NCBI GenBank assembly: GCA_017303735.1
Contig: JAFLCF010000016.1
Coordinates: 1 to 37,610, forward strand
Origin: Anaerolineae bacterium
GTDB lineage: Bacteria > Chloroflexota > Anaerolineae > Anaerolineales > Villigracilaceae
Direction: 5' to 3'
DNA length: 37,610 nucleotides
In this document: in pieces, positions 25,065-32,477 of the stretch
Position numbering within the stretch: the stretch's first letter is position 1
How the letters are laid out: the number at the start of each line of letters is the position of its first letter
Translations under genes and position numbers: made by a program
The notes under the pieces: model-generated
What the model was told of the DNA's origin: nothing
Seen by the model: the letters and a program-made list of their open reading frames with translations, nothing else
The model's database searches: none

Positions 25065-25634
25065 ATGAGTGAATCTCAACCCATTTCAAAAGCGGAATTA
25101 AATCTGGCAGCAAAAATCGAGGCGATGTTGTTCGTTTCAGCCGAGCCGGTTCCTTTGGCACAATTGTCACAGGCGTTGGATGTGACATCTTCGGTCGTTG
25201 AGCGCGGTTTGAAGGAGTTGGAAGAGGCGCTTGCCACACGCGGGCTTCGGCTCCAACGCAATGCCGGGCGGGTGCAGCTGACGACGGCGCCTGAGCTGGC
25301 GGAGTTGGTGGAAACATTTTTGGGGTTGGAGGCGATCTCGCATCTCAGTCGCGCCGCGTTGGAGACCTTGGCGATCATTGCCTATCAACAGCCGGTCACA
25401 CGTCCGCAAGTGGATTCGATCCGCGGCGTGAATAGTGACGGTATGATGAAGAGTTTGTTGAGCAAGGGCTTGATTCAGGAGTCGGGACGCACCGAAGGAC
25501 CGGGTCGCCCGATCTTGTATTCGACCACGCCCGAATTTTTGCAGCACTTTGGATTAAGCTCGATCATGGAATTGCCTCCGCTTGCTGCGCCTTCTGAGCC
25601 AGAACCGGAAGCGACAGAGTTGTTGAAAGGTTAA
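25065..25634 (+). CDS. scpB: Segregation and condensation protein B
   Basis: A 189-residue winged-helix protein that binds ScpA and Smc in the bacterial condensin complex, helping chromosome organisation and segregation. Recognised by KIEAMLFVSAEPVPLAQLSQ at the N-terminus, the central LSRAALETLAIIAYQQPVTR with VDSIRGVNSDGM, and GLIQESGRTEGPGRPILYSTT, all hallmarks of ScpB. No scpA is adjacent in this window; the upstream gene is divergent. A possible TTGAAT at 25034 is followed 17-19 bp later by a TATA-like box ending almost at the ATG. The stop overlaps the next gene region by one base. Confidence 0.93.
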   Translation: MSESQPISKAELNLAAKIEAMLFVSAEPVPLAQLSQALDVTSSVVERGLKELEEALATRGLRLQRNAGRVQLTTAPELAELVETFLGLEAISHLSRAALETLAIIAYQQPVTRPQVDSIRGVNSDGMMKSLLSKGLIQESGRTEGPGRPILYSTTPEFLQHFGLSSIMELPPLAAPSEPEPEATELLKG

Positions 25635-25636
25635 TG

Positions 25637-26536
25637 ATGCAGGAACGATTACAAAAACTACTTTCCAGGGCTGGGTTTGGGTCTCGCCGGGCTTGCGAAG
25701 AATTTATCGTCGAAGGACGGGTGCGGGTCAATGGCGAGGTTGCGACCTTGGGTCAGAAGGCGGATCTGTCTGTTGACAAGGTCACGCTGGATGGGAAGGC
25801 TCTGCCCAGGGAAGGGTCAAAGTCTTATATTTATATTGCGCTTTATAAACCGCGCAATGTGCTATCTGCTGCCGAGGGACAGGATGACCGTGAAATCGTG
25901 CGTGATCTTGTTCCGATCCAGGGGCATTTATATCCTGTTGGTCGTTTGGATTATGACTCTGAAGGCTTGATCTTGATGACCAATGACGGGGATCTAACCA
26001 ACAAGTTGACGCACCCGAAATATGGGCACTTAAAGGAATATCGTGTTCTGCTTGCCCGCCGCCCTGATGAAGAGCAGTTAAACACATGGAGGCGTGGGGT
26101 GGTGTTGGAGGATGGAGATAAGACCGCGCCCGCTGATGTTATTTTGATTTCCACATCTGGCAAAGGCGCATGGATTCGTGTGATCATGGGCGAAGGCAAG
26201 AAGCGTCAGATCCGTGAGGTGGGAAAATTGTTGGGATTGCCCGTTGTAAAGATCATTCGTTTGCGCATTGGGACGTTGAAGTTGGGTAATCTCAAGCCGC
26301 GTCAATGGAGACATTTGACCGAAGATGAGGTGTTGGAATTAAAAGGCGAGAAGGCTCCAGCCGACGCCCGCACTGTCCACACACGTGTGCGACGCAACCC
26401 GACCGATAAACCTAAACGGGTGACTCGACCGGGAGCACGTCCATCTGATCGTGCTCGTAACGAGCGACCTTCTACAACGGATAGAGCCGGTCAAAAGGAT
26501 CGCCCCAAACGACCCGTGCGCCGGACAAGAGAATAG
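25637..26536 (+). CDS. rluB: RluB/RsuA-family rRNA pseudouridine synthase
   Basis: A 299-residue enzyme that isomerises a uridine in rRNA (23S U2605 in E. coli RluB; the exact site here is inferred). An S4 RNA-binding domain (RLQKLLSRAGFGSRRACEEF onward, to about 60) is followed by the RsuA-type catalytic domain with the catalytic Asp in GRLDYDSEGLIL (Asp105) and the GEGKKRQIREVGKLLGLPV segment. The last ~60 residues form a long Arg/Lys/Pro-rich tail, longer than in E. coli and likely unstructured RNA contact. Two ATGs overlap the scpB stop (25634, 25637); AAGG spacing favours 25637. A palindromic element starts 6 bp after the stop. Confidence 0.9.
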   Translation: MQERLQKLLSRAGFGSRRACEEFIVEGRVRVNGEVATLGQKADLSVDKVTLDGKALPREGSKSYIYIALYKPRNVLSAAEGQDDREIVRDLVPIQGHLYPVGRLDYDSEGLILMTNDGDLTNKLTHPKYGHLKEYRVLLARRPDEEQLNTWRRGVVLEDGDKTAPADVILISTSGKGAWIRVIMGEGKKRQIREVGKLLGLPVVKIIRLRIGTLKLGNLKPRQWRHLTEDEVLELKGEKAPADARTVHTRVRRNPTDKPKRVTRPGARPSDRARNERPSTTDRAGQKDRPKRPVRRTRE

Positions 26537-26541
26537 AACCA

Positions 26542-26639
26542 GACGTACGCAAAATTCTGGTTTATTAGATCGCCGACGGCAGACCGCAGTCTGCCGTCGG
26601 CGGTCTGATACTTGATGGGCATAAGGTTTTGCGTAAGTC
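26542..26639. mobile_element. MITE-like element with 13-bp terminal inverted repeats
   Basis: Ends GACGTACGCAAAA (26542-26554) and TTTTGCGTAAGTC (26627-26639, inverted GACTTACGCAAAA) match at 12 of 13 positions. The 98-bp interior has no open frame and contains a perfect 14-bp hairpin. The outer sequence (G)GACTTACGC resembles the ends of several bacterial insertion sequences, so it may be mobilised by a transposase elsewhere. No target-site duplication is evident. Confidence 0.5.
26571..26602 (+). terminator. Hairpin inside the MITE-like element, after rluB
   Basis: A perfect 14-bp stem, CGCCGACGGCAGAC and GTCTGCCGTCGGCG with a CGCA loop, 34 bases after the rluB stop. There is no T run next to it, so it may be a factor-assisted terminator or an RNA stabiliser. 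Confidence 0.5.
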
Positions 26640-26665
26640 CAAAGACATGTTTTTGATATTGCCTC

Positions 26666-26694
26666 TTGACTCTCACCATTCTAGACCTTAGAAT
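26666..26694 (+). promoter_or_regulatory. Sigma70-type promoter of the glycine-cleavage operon
   Basis: TTGACT (26666-26671), 17 bp, TAGAAT (26689-26694). The expected start near 26701 is where the riboswitch leader begins. Confidence 0.8.
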
Positions 26695-26700
26695 TTGGAT

Positions 26701-26898
26701 AACAATTGAACAGTTTACAGGGAAGAGATCCCGTAACGTTGGGACGCCGAAGGTGCAAATCTGGATAACAGGCGAAGCCAGATGAATCTCTCAGGCAAAA
26801 GGACCCTGAAATTGAATCTACTCTGGAAAGTCTCACACTCGTGAGCCACCGACGGTGTAAATCCCGCAAGGGATAATCTCTCAGGTTCCATTACAGAG
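26701..26898 (+). promoter_or_regulatory. Tandem glycine riboswitch
   Basis: Two aptamers in series. Aptamer 1 has P1 CAGGG (26718-26722) with CCCTG (26804-26808), and the conserved core ACGCCGAAGGTGCAAAT and AATCTCTCAGGCAAAAGGAC. Aptamer 2 begins at 26821 (CTCTGGAA) with core CACCGACGGTGTAAATC and AATCTCTCAGG, closing with TTCC and CAGAG (26894-26898). Leader CAATT (26703-26707) can pair with linker AATTG (26810-26814), the P0/kink-turn arrangement known for this class. CAGAG, the 3' side of aptamer-2 P1, is also used by the terminator. Glycine binding would therefore favour P1 and let transcription continue into gcvH. Confidence 0.92.
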
Positions 26899-26929
26899 GA
26901 CGCGCGAATATTATTCCGCGTCCTCTTTT
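26895..26929 (+). terminator. Riboswitch-controlled intrinsic terminator
   Basis: AGAGGACGCG (26895-26904) pairs with CGCGTCCTCT (26917-26926), followed by TTT. Its 5' arm overlaps the closing strand of aptamer 2, making aptamer and terminator mutually exclusive. Confidence 0.85.
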
Positions 26930-27022
26930 GATTCGCCAATACCTGTACCGCAAAATTTAATTTGCGCATTTGGAATGCCAGAATAGATTGGGCGATACAA
27001 AAAAAATTACAGGAGACAAAAC

Positions 27023-27400
27023 ATGAACACCCCTTCCAACCTCAAGTACGCTCAATCTGATGAATGGTTCGACCCCGCCACTGGCGCGGTAGGCATTAGT
27101 GACTATGCCCAGAACCAACTCTCAGATATTGTCTTCATCGAAATTTTCGTGGATGAAGGCGAAGAAGTGACTGTCGGCAAGCCCATAGCTTCCGTTGAAT
27201 CAGTAAAGGCTTCTTCTGAGATCTATTCGCCTGTTGCAGGCAAGGTCAGTGCAGTGAACAAGGCATTGTCAGAAAAACCCGAAACGATCAACTCCGACCC
27301 GTTCGGTGAGGCGTGGATGATCAAGGTTGAAGGCGGCGCGGAAGGCGATTTAATGGATGCCGCAGCATACGAGAAGCATTGTGAAGGACGAGCGCATTAG
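27023..27400 (+). CDS. gcvH: Glycine cleavage system H protein
   Basis: A 125-residue lipoyl carrier that shuttles the aminomethyl group between P, T and L proteins in glycine breakdown to CO2, ammonia and methylene-tetrahydrofolate. The lipoylated Lys is in ASVESVKASSEIYSP (Lys62), and the N-terminal segment YAQSDEWFDP is typical. The ATG at 27023 has AGGAG seven bases upstream. It is the first gene after the riboswitch, in an operon with gcvPA and gcvPB. A repeat-hairpin element lies in the 86-bp gap behind it. Confidence 0.93.
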   Translation: MNTPSNLKYAQSDEWFDPATGAVGISDYAQNQLSDIVFIEIFVDEGEEVTVGKPIASVESVKASSEIYSPVAGKVSAVNKALSEKPETINSDPFGEAWMIKVEGGAEGDLMDAAAYEKHCEGRAH

Positions 27401-27403
27401 TAC

Positions 27404-27474
27404 ATTGGTATATTGGGAATCGGTAAATTGGTAAAACCCAATCTACCAAATTACCAAGCTACTAATTTACCGAT
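27404..27474. repeat. ATTGGTA-type repeat hairpin between gcvH and gcvPA
   Basis: ATCGGTAAATTGGTA (27419-27433) and TACTAATTTACCGAT (27460-27474) form a 15-bp stem with one G-U pair. An alternative 12-bp stem with one mismatch uses the internal TACCAAATTACC. The strand shares CCCAATCTACCAA with the repeat inside the GT39 gene at 19921-19970. It fills most of the 86-bp spacer and may reduce or stabilise the downstream part of the operon message. Confidence 0.65.
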
Positions 27475-27486
27475 CCGGAGTAAACC

Positions 27487-28830
27487 ATGACCTATATCCC
27501 GATTTCCCCCGCAGAACGGGATGCGATGTTGAAGACCGTTGGTGTGAAAACGCTCGATGATTTGTTCGAGGCGATCCCTGCCGCGCATCGTTTCCCTGAA
27601 TTAAACCTCCCGCCTGCACTCACTGAAATGGAAGCTGCCGCTCACTTGGGTGAGATGGCAGCCACCAATGAGAATGTGCGTGAGCATCTGATCTCCTTTC
27701 TCGGAGCAGGGGCATATCACCATTACGTTCCCTCAGTTGTCGATCATATGCTCAGGCGAGGCGAATTCTACACCGCATACACGCCGTACCAGCCTGAGAT
27801 TTCGCAAGGGACTTTGCAAGCCATCTTTGAATATCAATCCCTGATGGCAACGCTAACCGGTATGGAAGTTTCCAATGCGTCTCATTACGATGGCGCGACT
27901 GCCACTGCCGAAGCGGTCAGCCTGGCGTATGCCCAGTATCGCGGTAAACGCAAGAAGATCGTTATGTCTCCTACGGTCAACCCGCAGTATCGCGAAGTCA
28001 TTCGCACGTATTCACAAGGCATGGGCTTGGAAGAGGCTGGGGATGCTCCGACCAACTCCGAGTTAAGCCCTGAGGCGTTGATCGCCCTCATCGATGAATC
28101 GACCATGCTCGTCGTCGTGCAGTATCCCGATTTCTTCGGGCGAATTTATGATTACACCAAACTGATCGATGCCGCGCATGAAAAAGGTGCATTGGTTTGT
28201 ATCGTAGCAAACCCAACTGCACTGCTCATGCTCAAAGCACCCGGCGATATGGGCGCGGATATTGTTGTGGGCGAAGCGCAGCCTTTTGGTATTCCGCTTT
28301 GGTATGGTGGACCGTATCTTGGTTTCTTCACCACCAAGAAATCATACGTTCACAAAATGGCTGGTCGCCTTGTGGGTGAAACTGTGGATGTGCGCGGCAA
28401 CCGCTCGTATGTGCTTACGCTCACTGCACGCGAACAGCACATCAAACGCGAACGTGCCACATCGAACATCTGCACCAATCAAGGGTTGCTGGCGTTGTGT
28501 GCTTCGATCTATATGTCTACATTGGGCAAGCATGGCTTGCAAGAAGTGGCAAACCTTTGCTATCAGAAAGCGCATTACGCCGCCAGTGAATTGGGTAAGA
28601 TCAAAGGCTTCAAGATTCCGTTCGCTGAACCATTCTTCCATGAATTTGTTTTGCAAACACCCAAGCCTGCCAGTGAAGTAAATCAATATCTTTTGGATAA
28701 CGGTATTCTTGGCGGGTACGATCTCGGCAAAGATTACCCGACCATGAAAAATCATCTCCTTGTTGCTGTGACCGAAATGAACAGCAAAGATGAGATTGAC
28801 ACACTCGTTGAGATCTTGGAGGAGATGTAA
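27487..28830 (+). CDS. gcvPA: Glycine dehydrogenase (decarboxylating) subunit 1
   Basis: The N-terminal-half subunit of split P protein, 447 residues. With GcvPB it decarboxylates glycine and loads the remaining aminomethyl onto GcvH. Features include the start YIPISPAERDAMLKTVGV, FLGAGAYHHYVPSVVDHML, TPYQPEISQGTLQAIFEYQ and NICTNQGLLALCASIYMS, all typical of GcvPA. The PLP lysine is in the other subunit. GGAG six bases before the ATG at 27487, then coupled to gcvPB with a 2-bp gap. A split P protein is common in Gram-positive, thermophilic and Chloroflexota species. Confidence 0.94.
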   Translation: MTYIPISPAERDAMLKTVGVKTLDDLFEAIPAAHRFPELNLPPALTEMEAAAHLGEMAATNENVREHLISFLGAGAYHHYVPSVVDHMLRRGEFYTAYTPYQPEISQGTLQAIFEYQSLMATLTGMEVSNASHYDGATATAEAVSLAYAQYRGKRKKIVMSPTVNPQYREVIRTYSQGMGLEEAGDAPTNSELSPEALIALIDESTMLVVVQYPDFFGRIYDYTKLIDAAHEKGALVCIVANPTALLMLKAPGDMGADIVVGEAQPFGIPLWYGGPYLGFFTTKKSYVHKMAGRLVGETVDVRGNRSYVLTLTAREQHIKRERATSNICTNQGLLALCASIYMSTLGKHGLQEVANLCYQKAHYAASELGKIKGFKIPFAEPFFHEFVLQTPKPASEVNQYLLDNGILGGYDLGKDYPTMKNHLLVAVTEMNSKDEIDTLVEILEEM

Positions 28831-28832
28831 AC

Positions 28833-30317
28833 ATGGCGACGATCATTGAACCTACCATTTTTGAACTTTCCTCCCCTGGGCGACGTGGTGTAAAAATGCC
28901 CGCCTCAGATGTGCCCGAAACGGCTCTGCCTCCCAAAGATTTGTTACGCTCTGAGCTGCCCCTGCCCGAGCTCGCCGAAGTGGACGTGGTGCGCCACTAC
29001 ATGAAACTCTCCAGTTTCAACTACTCGGTCGATAGCGGGTTTTATCCGCTGGGTTCTTGCACCATGAAATACAACCCAAAGATCAATGAAGATACCTGCC
29101 GCCTGCCGGGATTTTTATACACCCATCCATTGCAGCCCATTGAGACTGTGCAAGGCAACCTTGCCTTGATGTTTGAAATGCAAGAATGGCTCAAAGAGAT
29201 CAGCGGCTTTGCCGGTGTGACCCTTCAACCCGCCGCAGGCGCACATGGTGAATTCACAGGCGTGCTGATGATGGCGGCGTATCACAAACTGCACGGCGAT
29301 ACCAAACGCACCAAGATGCTCATCCCCGATGCGGCGCATGGAACGAATCCTGCTTCGGTGGGGATGTTGGGCATGAGCGTTGTTACCATCCCATCAGATG
29401 AGCGCGGCAATGTCGACCTTGAAAAGCTCAAAGCTGCCTGCGATGACACGGTTGTGGGTATGATGCTTACCAACCCGAACACCTTGGGTATGTTCGACGA
29501 ACATATTGAAGAAGTTGTAAAACTGGTCAAAGATTGCGGCGGTTTGATGTATGGCGACGGCGCGAACCTGAATGCCTTGCTTGGCATCGTCCGCCCGGGT
29601 GACCTCGGCTTTGACGTGATGCACTTCAACCTGCACAAGACCTTTGCCGTCCCACACGGTGGCGGCGGACCGGGTTGTGGTCCGGTTGGCGTTAGTCAGC
29701 GCCTGGTAGATTTCCTGCCCTCGCCGCTGGTTGGCATCATCGAAGAAGGAGATGATGAGACTGCTCCACTGTATGGTTTTGTCACCCCTGAAAAATCCAT
29801 CGGACGTATGAAAGCCTTCCATGGTCACTTCGGTGGCGGGCTTGTCCGCTCGTATACGTATATTGCCATGCACGGACCAGACGGCTTGAAAGACATTGCA
29901 CAGTATGCCGTGTTGAACGCGAACTATCTGCAAGCTAGATTGCGCGGCACCTATCACATCCCATTCGACCGCATTTGTATGCATGAATTCGTCATGGAAG
30001 GACAGTTTGAAGGCTCCGACATCCGCGCGTTGGATATCTCGAAGCGGCTGATGGATTACAACTTCCATCCCCCAACGAACTACTTCCCGCTCATCGTGCA
30101 TGAGGCGCTGATGATCGAACCGACCGAGACCGAGAACAAAGACACCCTCGACCGGTTCGCTGACGCCCTCATCAAGATCGCGGAAGAAGCCAAATCCCAG
30201 CCTGACCTGCTCCATAATGCGCCCATCACAACCAAATTCGGTCGCATGGACGAAGTGAAGGCGGCGAGAGAGTTGGTTCTCTGCTGTTGGCTGCCAGAGA
30301 ATTATGTAAGCGAGTAA
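28833..30317 (+). CDS. gcvPB: Glycine dehydrogenase (decarboxylating) subunit 2
   Basis: The C-terminal-half, PLP-binding subunit of P protein, 494 residues. The PLP Lys is in HFNLHKTFAVPHGGGGPG (Lys269), and LIPDAAHGTNPASVGMLG is the conserved cofactor-phosphate region. GSCTMKYNPKINE near residue 74-86 is a GcvPB signature. The ribosome site GGAGGAG lies in the last codons of gcvPA. A terminator follows 7 bp after the stop. The aminomethyltransferase gcvT and the L protein gene are not in this operon. Confidence 0.95.
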   Translation: MATIIEPTIFELSSPGRRGVKMPASDVPETALPPKDLLRSELPLPELAEVDVVRHYMKLSSFNYSVDSGFYPLGSCTMKYNPKINEDTCRLPGFLYTHPLQPIETVQGNLALMFEMQEWLKEISGFAGVTLQPAAGAHGEFTGVLMMAAYHKLHGDTKRTKMLIPDAAHGTNPASVGMLGMSVVTIPSDERGNVDLEKLKAACDDTVVGMMLTNPNTLGMFDEHIEEVVKLVKDCGGLMYGDGANLNALLGIVRPGDLGFDVMHFNLHKTFAVPHGGGGPGCGPVGVSQRLVDFLPSPLVGIIEEGDDETAPLYGFVTPEKSIGRMKAFHGHFGGGLVRSYTYIAMHGPDGLKDIAQYAVLNANYLQARLRGTYHIPFDRICMHEFVMEGQFEGSDIRALDISKRLMDYNFHPPTNYFPLIVHEALMIEPTETENKDTLDRFADALIKIAEEAKSQPDLLHNAPITTKFGRMDEVKAARELVLCCWLPENYVSE

Positions 30318-30324
30318 TCAGAGA

Positions 30325-30361
30325 AGAAGCCTCAACGATGAAACTTTGAGGCTTCTTTTTT
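30325..30361 (+). terminator. Intrinsic terminator of the gcv operon
   Basis: AGAAGCCTCAA (30325-30335) and TTGAGGCTTCT (30346-30356) form an 11-bp stem, followed by TTTTT. Confidence 0.9.
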
Positions 30362-30404
30362 GTTTAACTGTTTTAAATCATGCCATGAAGCTGGAGAATT
30401 TATC

Positions 30405-30938
30405 ATGACCATTCAAACCAAATCCGAGATCATTATTGCTTTGCGCGATTCGAATCAACACATACACGATTGGTTTTCTGCCATCCCCGCCTCTGATTAT
30501 TTCGCTCGACAAGGCGAGGTTTGGTCTGCATTTGATAATGTTGATCATGTTATCAAGGCGGTAAAACCCATCGTACAAGCCTTGGGGTTGCCACATCTGG
30601 CGCTGCATACCATGTTCGGCAAGCCGAAGCAGGCTTCAAGATCCTATGATGAGATTTGCAATATTTATTCAGATGAGATCGCCAAAGGAGCACAGGCATC
30701 CGGTCGCTTCCTGCCAGGGGATGCGCCCGTTGAAGATAAAGAACAAGCCAGGGCTTTACAATTACAGAAAGTATCAATGGTCATTGAAAATTTGCTTTCT
30801 GCATTGGAAAAGTGGGAGGATACAGCCCTTGATCAATGCCAATTGCCCCACCCGATCATTGGGAACCTGACCATGCGTGAAATGCTTTTCTTCACCATTC
30901 ACCACAACCTGCGCCACGCCAGCCATGAAGGGGATTAA
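30405..30938 (+). CDS. DinB-like putative metal-dependent protein
   Basis: A 177-residue helical protein of the DinB/YfiT-like superfamily, four-helix bundles that often bind a metal ion through three His and act as thiol-dependent S-transferases or are uncharacterised. His sites are visible as DNVDHVIKA in the second helix and TIHHNLRHASHEGD at the C-terminus. The frame extends back to 30360, but the ATG at 30405 has GGAG nine bases upstream and starts the natural first helix. A second DinB-like gene follows 66 bp later. The substrate is unknown. Confidence 0.75.
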   Translation: MTIQTKSEIIIALRDSNQHIHDWFSAIPASDYFARQGEVWSAFDNVDHVIKAVKPIVQALGLPHLALHTMFGKPKQASRSYDEICNIYSDEIAKGAQASGRFLPGDAPVEDKEQARALQLQKVSMVIENLLSALEKWEDTALDQCQLPHPIIGNLTMREMLFFTIHHNLRHASHEGD

Positions 30939-31004
30939 CATTCGATTTGAGACTATGAACTGCACGTTCAGAGACACATAAATCAGTTTTTTCGGAGACA
31001 TTAA

Positions 31005-31511
31005 ATGACACATCCACTTGTTCTGCAACTTCGTTTCACCCGTAGTGAATTTCTACGCGGCATCAAAGGCGTCACTGAGAAGGAGGCGAAGAAGCGCTTC
31101 CTTCCGATGAATTGTATTAGTTGGAATGTCGGCCATTTAGCATGGCAGGAACAACGCTATTTCTTATCTTATGGGATGGGTATATCGCTTTTTCCTGAAA
31201 TTGAGAAAAGTCATGCCTATGGAGCCCCAGCCAGCATGCCCTCATTAAAAGAAATGCTTGCTGCGTGGAAACAGATCACCCTTGCTGCTGATCCGTTTTT
31301 GGAGACATTGACTTCCAAGAAACTTGCTCAGAATGTCATCAGCAATGGCAAGGAAATTCAGCGCACCTACGGGAACTTGATCCAACGTACGATCTATCAC
31401 TACTGGTATCACCTCGGCGAGAACATGGCGATCCGGCAGAATTTGGGGCATACCAAACTTCCGCAGTTCGTGGGGAGTATCGACACTAAAGCGTCGTATC
31501 AGCCTGGATGA
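31005..31511 (+). CDS. DinB-like putative metal-dependent protein
   Basis: A 168-residue DinB-superfamily protein. It has the first-helix pattern LVLQLRFTRSEFLRGIKGVT, a second-helix His in NVGHLAWQEQRYF, and the paired His of TIYHYWYHLGENMAIRQ near the C-terminus, together forming the expected three-His metal site. GGAG eight bases before the ATG at 31005. It is only distantly similar to its neighbour at 30405, so this is not a recent duplication. Substrate unknown. Confidence 0.78.
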   Translation: MTHPLVLQLRFTRSEFLRGIKGVTEKEAKKRFLPMNCISWNVGHLAWQEQRYFLSYGMGISLFPEIEKSHAYGAPASMPSLKEMLAAWKQITLAADPFLETLTSKKLAQNVISNGKEIQRTYGNLIQRTIYHYWYHLGENMAIRQNLGHTKLPQFVGSIDTKASYQPG

Positions 31512-31514
31512 TAG

Positions 31515-31537
31515 AGGCTTAAGTGATTTGTAAGCCT
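31515..31537 (+). terminator. Weak hairpin after the second DinB-like gene
   Basis: AGGCTTA and TAAGCCT form a 7-bp stem with a 9-nt loop, then TTATT. It may be a weak terminator; it starts three bases after the stop. Confidence 0.45.
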
Positions 31538-31578
31538 TTATTGGTTATTCGTCTCAATATCTGTTGATGGACAGCGTG

Positions 31579-31584
31579 TATAAT
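31579..31584 (+). promoter_or_regulatory. -10 box before the methyltransferase gene
   Basis: A perfect TATAAT 45 bases before the ATG at 31630. No convincing -35 lies 16-18 bp upstream, so only the -10 is claimed. Confidence 0.4.
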
Positions 31585-31629
31585 CCTGCTCAATAAATTC
31601 AGCTCGCGCCCCAGAGAGGATAAACATCA

Positions 31630-32433
31630 ATGTTCAACAAGCTGTTGTTCCACCGCTTTCCCAACCTGAAAAGCCTGCTCACCCGTTTGCAATACGAATT
31701 TATCTCAGCATTGAAGACCAAAAGGGATGTTCTTTTTATGAACTTTGGGTATACGGACCTTCATGAAAATGCGCAAATGATTTCCCTTGACCCTGAAGAT
31801 GAGCTGCATCGTTATCCGTTGCAGTTGTATCACCATATGGCGAAGCATGCAGAGTGGACAAATGCTGATGCCTTGGAGGTCAGCTCTGGGCGGGGTGGAG
31901 GCGCTTCTTACATCATGCGGCGTTTTAAGCCACATTCTTATGTCGGTGTAGATTTCTCACAACGGGCAGTTGATTTTTGCCGCAGTCATCACAAGTTTGC
32001 GGGATTAAGTTTTGAGCATGGGAACGCAGAAGATTTGAAATTTCCCGACAACTCATTTGATATTGTCTTAAACGTTGAAGCTTCTTTGTATTACCCTAAT
32101 CTGGATAAGTTTCTGGCGCATGTTAAGCGTATCTTGAAGCCAGGTGGACATTTTCTTTATACGGATCTGCGTTATGAAGAAAAAGTGGGCGAGTGGCATA
32201 AGCAGTTGAAAGACACTGGCTTGAAGCTCATTAAAGAAGAAGATATTACTGATAATGTTCTGTTAGCGCTTGAAAAGGACCGTGCCCGGCGAACGCATCT
32301 TGTTGATACATACGTCCCTGCGATTTTGCGCGAACAGTTCTATCATTTTGCCGGGCTGAAGACAAACACCCCTGGTGGAAACCTGCATCTAGAACACCGT
32401 CGGTATTGGATGTTTGTGCTACAGAAAATATAA
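31630..32433 (+). CDS. SAM-dependent methyltransferase (phthiotriol-methyltransferase-like)
   Basis: A 267-residue class I methyltransferase. It resembles mycobacterial phthiotriol/phenolphthiotriol dimycocerosate methyltransferases: an N-terminal FMNFGYTDL segment, then LEVSSGRGGGASYI (SAM loop, with Ser-Ser where Gly-Cys is common), the GVDFSQRAVDF acidic loop, and NAEDLKFPDNSFDIVLNVEAS. It ends with EHRRYWMFVLQ. The name reflects sequence likeness only; its substrate in this organism is probably another lipid or polyketide-like alcohol. GAGAGGA precedes the ATG at 31630. Confidence 0.83.
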   Translation: MFNKLLFHRFPNLKSLLTRLQYEFISALKTKRDVLFMNFGYTDLHENAQMISLDPEDELHRYPLQLYHHMAKHAEWTNADALEVSSGRGGGASYIMRRFKPHSYVGVDFSQRAVDFCRSHHKFAGLSFEHGNAEDLKFPDNSFDIVLNVEASLYYPNLDKFLAHVKRILKPGGHFLYTDLRYEEKVGEWHKQLKDTGLKLIKEEDITDNVLLALEKDRARRTHLVDTYVPAILREQFYHFAGLKTNTPGGNLHLEHRRYWMFVLQKI

Positions 32434-32477
32434 CTCTTGAGCATAATTGTTAATTCTTAACCATGTAAAAGGTATTC

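Noticed and set aside
29394..30215. A 273-codon open frame on the minus strand inside gcvPB
   Set aside because: It is the antisense shadow of a well-conserved enzyme, has no ribosome site and no recognisable domain.
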